Assembly (NCBI GenBank): GCA_021463865.1 | Contig: JAJTXY010000007.1 | Coordinates: 154,204-218,203 of the forward strand | DNA length: 64,000 nt | Origin: Anaerolineae bacterium | Lineage (GTDB): Bacteria; Chloroflexota; Anaerolineae; Aggregatilineales; J027 | Reading direction: 5' to 3' | Shown here: one piece after another, positions 61,452 through 64,000 of the stretch | Layout of the letters: each line of letters starts with the position of its first letter | Position numbering within the stretch: position 1 is the first letter of the stretch | The notes under the pieces: model-generated | What the model saw: only the letters and a program-made list of their open reading frames with translations | Database searches by the model: none | Told to the model about the DNA's origin: nothing | Program-made: the position numbers and the translations under genes

Positions 61452-62731
61452 GTGGAATTTCCTATACTTGATTCATCCAGTAGTGTCTCAGCGATTTCAC
61501 GATCAATCACGACAGCATTGGCTAGGCGATGCTTGAGGCAGGTCAAAATGGGCAGAGCCTTGTAGCGCCGCGCCGCAATCAGGCACACCCGGCCAATCAT
61601 ATCACTGTTATAACGCAAAATGTCGAGATTGACCTGCGACCCCACCGCCTCATCATGGCTCAAAATTTGGCCCTCGGTATCCAATAAATAACGTAATAGC
61701 TCTCCACCAAAACGGGATTTATCGGGGAGTTGGGCATAGGCATGGCGCAGAAAAGGCGCTTCAGCGGCATAATCGGCACTGCGAAATTCGGTCAATAGGT
61801 GCGATTCACCTGTGCCGTCCCGCCGATCTACTCCGCTGACCGAGGCGAAAATCGTTTGGAGATTATGCTGATAGCGTTGGGTTTCGGCGGCGACGGCCTG
61901 CATCTCAGGCGTGGCACATTCGGCGGGGTGCGGTAGGTAAAGGGCACGGGAACCGGGGTGACGGATACTCATGAGGCGGGCCAGTAGATTGGCGCTGTAA
62001 TCGCTCATGTTGTGCGGGGCAAAAGCCAATAGTGGAACCCATACCGTCCCGCTAAATTGGTCGGCACTGGGGATGCTGTGTTCTACAAAGCGTAGCATGG
62101 TATAACCCGACCCCAAACCAACGGCGCCCTCCCGAATGACCCGTGTCAGAACTTGGGTGGCGGCCAAAAATGTGACCAGTTCAGTGCGGATGAGGGTGTC
62201 ATCACACGGGCCGGGGATTTCAGCGACAATGGCCTCTTTGAGAAAGGGGTAATTTTCACGTAGGCGGTATTCCAAATCGGTGGCGCGGGTGACAGTGGTC
62301 AGGCGAATCGCCCCACTGCGAAAGGCGGCTTGCAGCGCGGCTCGAACGAATTGCGGCGGATACCGGCTGCGAATTTCCGGCGCGGTGTGATTTTCGTTGA
62401 CCAACAAATGAAAAAGGCGCAGGCCATGTTCAATCGGTTCGCGCTGTACATCCGGGATAAAGGGCGGGATTTCTTCGGCCCATTGGATGACCCCGGCGGC
62501 GTCCTGTTTTTCGCGCTGCTGCCCCACTCCAATCAGCCAATCGGCGGAACAGCCCAACGCCTCACACAGCATTTTGAGCAGGCCAGCATCGGGAAGCGTG
62601 CCGTGTTTGATCCAACCTGTGACGGTGCTGCGCGAGATGCCAAGCTGCTGGGCAAGGCGGTTCTGGCTAATGCCGTGTTGGGTGAGCAGTTGCGCTAGGT
62701 GATCTCCAAAGGGATTTTTTTCGAGGGGCAT
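61448..62731 (-). CDS. XRE-type HTH fused to a SorC-type sugar-sensing domain
   Basis: A 427-residue regulator. Residues ~8-65 form a lambda-repressor/XRE HTH (GISQNRLAQQLGISRSTVTG), followed after a linker by a SorC/DeoR-type effector domain (VGLGSGYTMLRFVEHSIP, ANLLARLMSIRHPGSRALYL and the C-terminal ILTCLKHRLANAVVIDREIA). Ordinary SorC regulators carry a different short HTH, so this pairing is unusual. It lies in one operon with the TPR protein upstream and the glycosidase downstream and would respond to a phosphorylated sugar. Confidence 0.82.
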   Translation of the reverse strand: MPLEKNPFGDHLAQLLTQHGISQNRLAQQLGISRSTVTGWIKHGTLPDAGLLKMLCEALGCSADWLIGVGQQREKQDAAGVIQWAEEIPPFIPDVQREPIEHGLRLFHLLVNENHTAPEIRSRYPPQFVRAALQAAFRSGAIRLTTVTRATDLEYRLRENYPFLKEAIVAEIPGPCDDTLIRTELVTFLAATQVLTRVIREGAVGLGSGYTMLRFVEHSIPSADQFSGTVWVPLLAFAPHNMSDYSANLLARLMSIRHPGSRALYLPHPAECATPEMQAVAAETQRYQHNLQTIFASVSGVDRRDGTGESHLLTEFRSADYAAEAPFLRHAYAQLPDKSRFGGELLRYLLDTEGQILSHDEAVGSQVNLDILRYNSDMIGRVCLIAARRYKALPILTCLKHRLANAVVIDREIAETLLDESSIGNST

Positions 62732-62734
62732 AGG

Positions 62735-63349
62735 TTATTCATCCCCTAGTTCGGTATCGAAAATTTCCTGCAATAATTGGAGCGATTCGGCTTTTTGCTT
62801 AAATAGGGTTTGGATATTGGGCGATAAATCGTGGTGCTGGGAGAATTCAATGAAGACGGGGAGGAGGCGTACATCAGTGGTCGCCAACATTCGCGCTAGG
62901 AATCGCTGTTTGCCACGTGGATGTCGCACATGCTCCCATAGGAACAAGAAATCATGTGCCAAATGCGTTGGCACAGCATTTTTGAGGGCAACATCCACTC
63001 GTAGCCAATAGGGTTGCTGCGATGAACCTTGTTTGTCAAGTTGGGCAAATAGGTTATCACATAATTCGGTGGCTTGTTGCGACTGAGACTGGTCTAAATA
63101 CCACCTAATGAGAGCTTTTTGAAGTGGGATTGAATCAGGGAATTTCGCCAGCAATTGTCTAAGCATGACAAGATGGGCATACTGTCTGGCTTGATTGAGC
63201 GTGTCCAGTATGACCTCTTTTGCATGGGTATCCTCTTCAGATTTTTCGTCAAGTGATAGTGCCTCCTCGAATATTTTGATTGCACCTTCAAAATCGGCGT
63301 GATCGAACAGCCTATCCCCTTGAACAAATAACTCCCGAATTCTTGACAT
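62735..63349 (-). CDS. TPR-like repeat protein
   Basis: A 204-residue helical protein. The first part (GDRLFDHADFEGAIKIFEEA) is a tetratricopeptide motif, followed by further helical pairs and LLAKFPDSIPLQKALIRWYL. The AAGGAT before ATG 63349 is acceptable as a ribosome site. It is the first gene of the leftward operon, three bases before the XRE-SorC regulator. The function is unknown; TPR proteins act as protein-binding scaffolds. Confidence 0.75.
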   Translation of the reverse strand: MSRIRELFVQGDRLFDHADFEGAIKIFEEALSLDEKSEEDTHAKEVILDTLNQARQYAHLVMLRQLLAKFPDSIPLQKALIRWYLDQSQSQQATELCDNLFAQLDKQGSSQQPYWLRVDVALKNAVPTHLAHDFLFLWEHVRHPRGKQRFLARMLATTDVRLLPVFIEFSQHHDLSPNIQTLFKQKAESLQLLQEIFDTELGDE

Positions 63350-63478
63350 CCTTGCTCCTGATCGATGTGTTCATTTAACCGAACATCCAGCGGCGGGTTT
63401 GCTCAACAGATTGTACATCGTGTTAGGCAAGACGCGCTTCCCGTGATTGCCCTGCCCCAATAAAATTCGTCGCTTACG

Positions 63479-63532
63479 CCAGACGGTCAAACCATCTGGC
63501 TAAGGTGAATTGGGAAGCCGCCTAAAGACGGC
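63479..63532. repeat. Two small hairpins, possibly an IS605-like end remnant
   Basis: CCAGACGG/CCATCTGG and GCCGCCTAAAGACGGC lie close together in the 220-base gap between the TPR and Nudix genes. The CCTAAAGA-type loop resembles hairpins at IS605 ends, as at 34100, but no TnpB remnant is seen here. Confidence 0.3.
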
Positions 63533-63569
63533 TGCATACCCCCGCAGAGAACTTATTTGGAGGACACCC

Positions 63570-63935
63570 ATGTTCGTTAGAACCCCGGTAATTCAGATTG
63601 TGGATGTGCAGACACTTTCCGATGATTGGTTTGTGCTGAAGAAGATTATCTATGATTACCAGCGCAAGGATGGTACATGGCAGCGGCATTCCCGCGAGAC
63701 GTATGACCGGGGCAACGGCGCGACCATCCTGCTCTACAATCGGGAAAAGGGGACGGTTATTCTCACCCGCCAATTTCGCTATCCGACGTATGTGAATGGC
63801 TATCACGGCATGATGATTGAGGCCTGCGCGGGGTTGCTGGATGAAGAATCCCCTGAAGAATCCATCCGGCGCGAAACGGAGGAGGAAACGGGCTATCGGA
63901 TTGATACCAAATTCGGGTGTATAATGGGTGAATGA
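63570..63935 (+). pseudogene. nudK: NudK-type Nudix hydrolase truncated by an insertion sequence
   Basis: ATG 63570 follows TTGGAGG. The 121 residues match the first ~120 of NudK/YffH-type nucleoside-diphosphate-sugar hydrolases ([29 protein letters not shown]). The Nudix box is [22 protein letters not shown]; one Glu of the consensus is Ser. After GYRID the family similarity stops and eight foreign residues lead to a stop inside the IS630-type element. The missing ~70 residues include much of the C-terminal fold, so the product is probably inactive. Confidence 0.8.
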
Positions 63936-64000
63936 GACGACTAAAAATCGAACCCCATCTGAGTGTAGAAGAATTAGAAGCGGGCTACCGCCAAGCGACG
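63905..64000 (+). mobile_element. Left end of an IS630-family insertion sequence (partial)
   Basis: The break in the Nudix gene lies at a TA dinucleotide near 63904, the target of IS630 elements. Just after it comes a TATAAT box (63920-63925) and a transposase start. The element runs off the window. Confidence 0.65.
63932..64000 (+). CDS. IS630-family transposase N-terminus (3'-partial)
   Basis: The frame from ATG 63932 reads [20 protein letters not shown], which matches the first residues of IS630-type transposases of Chloroflexota (HLSVEELE followed by a winged-helix DNA-binding domain). The rest is outside the window. Its ATG overlaps the stop of the broken Nudix frame. Confidence 0.65.
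   Translation, partial: MRRLKIEPHLSVEELEAGYRQAT

Overview
The window looks like a chromosomal segment of a Chloroflexota bacterium, probably Anaerolineae-like. This is inferred from gene content (clade-II-type nos accessory genes, CUT1 and Opp-type sugar uptake beside glycosidases, Hdr/Mvh genes in a non-methanogen), from dispersed CCCCTCTCC palindromes between genes, and from strong Shine-Dalgarno sequences with occasional GTG/TTG starts. No rRNA, tRNA or CRISPR array was seen.

Region 1 (1-5702) is the distal part of a nitrous-oxide-reductase cluster: the C-terminus of NosD running in frame into NosF, then NosY, a membrane-anchored cupredoxin, a di-heme cytochrome c and a Sco-type copper chaperone, followed by two Crp/Fnr regulators. 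nosZ would lie to the left. Region 2 (5899-28066) is a hemicellulose island. Its first half has GH42 beta-galactosidase, GH29 alpha-L-fucosidase, a LacI regulator, an oligopeptide-type ABC importer and a GH31 alpha-xylosidase, the enzyme set that trims fucosylated xyloglucan oligosaccharides. Its second half has another LacI regulator with three identical operators, a CUT1 sugar importer, a GH3 beta-xylosidase/glucosidase and a secreted GH8 enzyme, consistent with xylo-oligosaccharide use.

Region 3 (28304-34069) holds a six-PAS soluble histidine kinase and a separate response regulator/kinase pair followed by a SHOCT protein and a secreted Met/His-rich protein, probably a copper-sensing unit. 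A relic of an IS605/TnpB right end lies at about 34100-34240. Region 4 (34791-42980) is a nitrate assimilation operon: TrpD2-like protein, NirB, NirD, NarK-type transporter, molybdenum nitrate reductase and an FmdE-like protein. Region 5 (43451-51629) is a tightly overlapped HdrCBA-MvhDGA operon with its maturation protease and two stand-alone cyclic-nucleotide-binding-domain proteins. A CRP-like palindrome lies upstream.

Region 6 (52090-58833) has a secreted beta-propeller-like protein, a YVTN propeller fused to a di-heme cytochrome, two tandem methyltransferases, a flavodoxin and a Uma2 protein. Region 7 (58955-64000) reads mostly leftward: an MGH1/GH63-like glycosidase controlled by an unusual XRE-SorC fusion regulator, a TPR protein, and a small-gene/HNH cassette (the HNH gene carries an in-frame TGA) lying between the intact 3' end of the glycosidase and a decayed copy of that end. 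At the right edge a NudK-type Nudix gene is cut by an IS630-family element.
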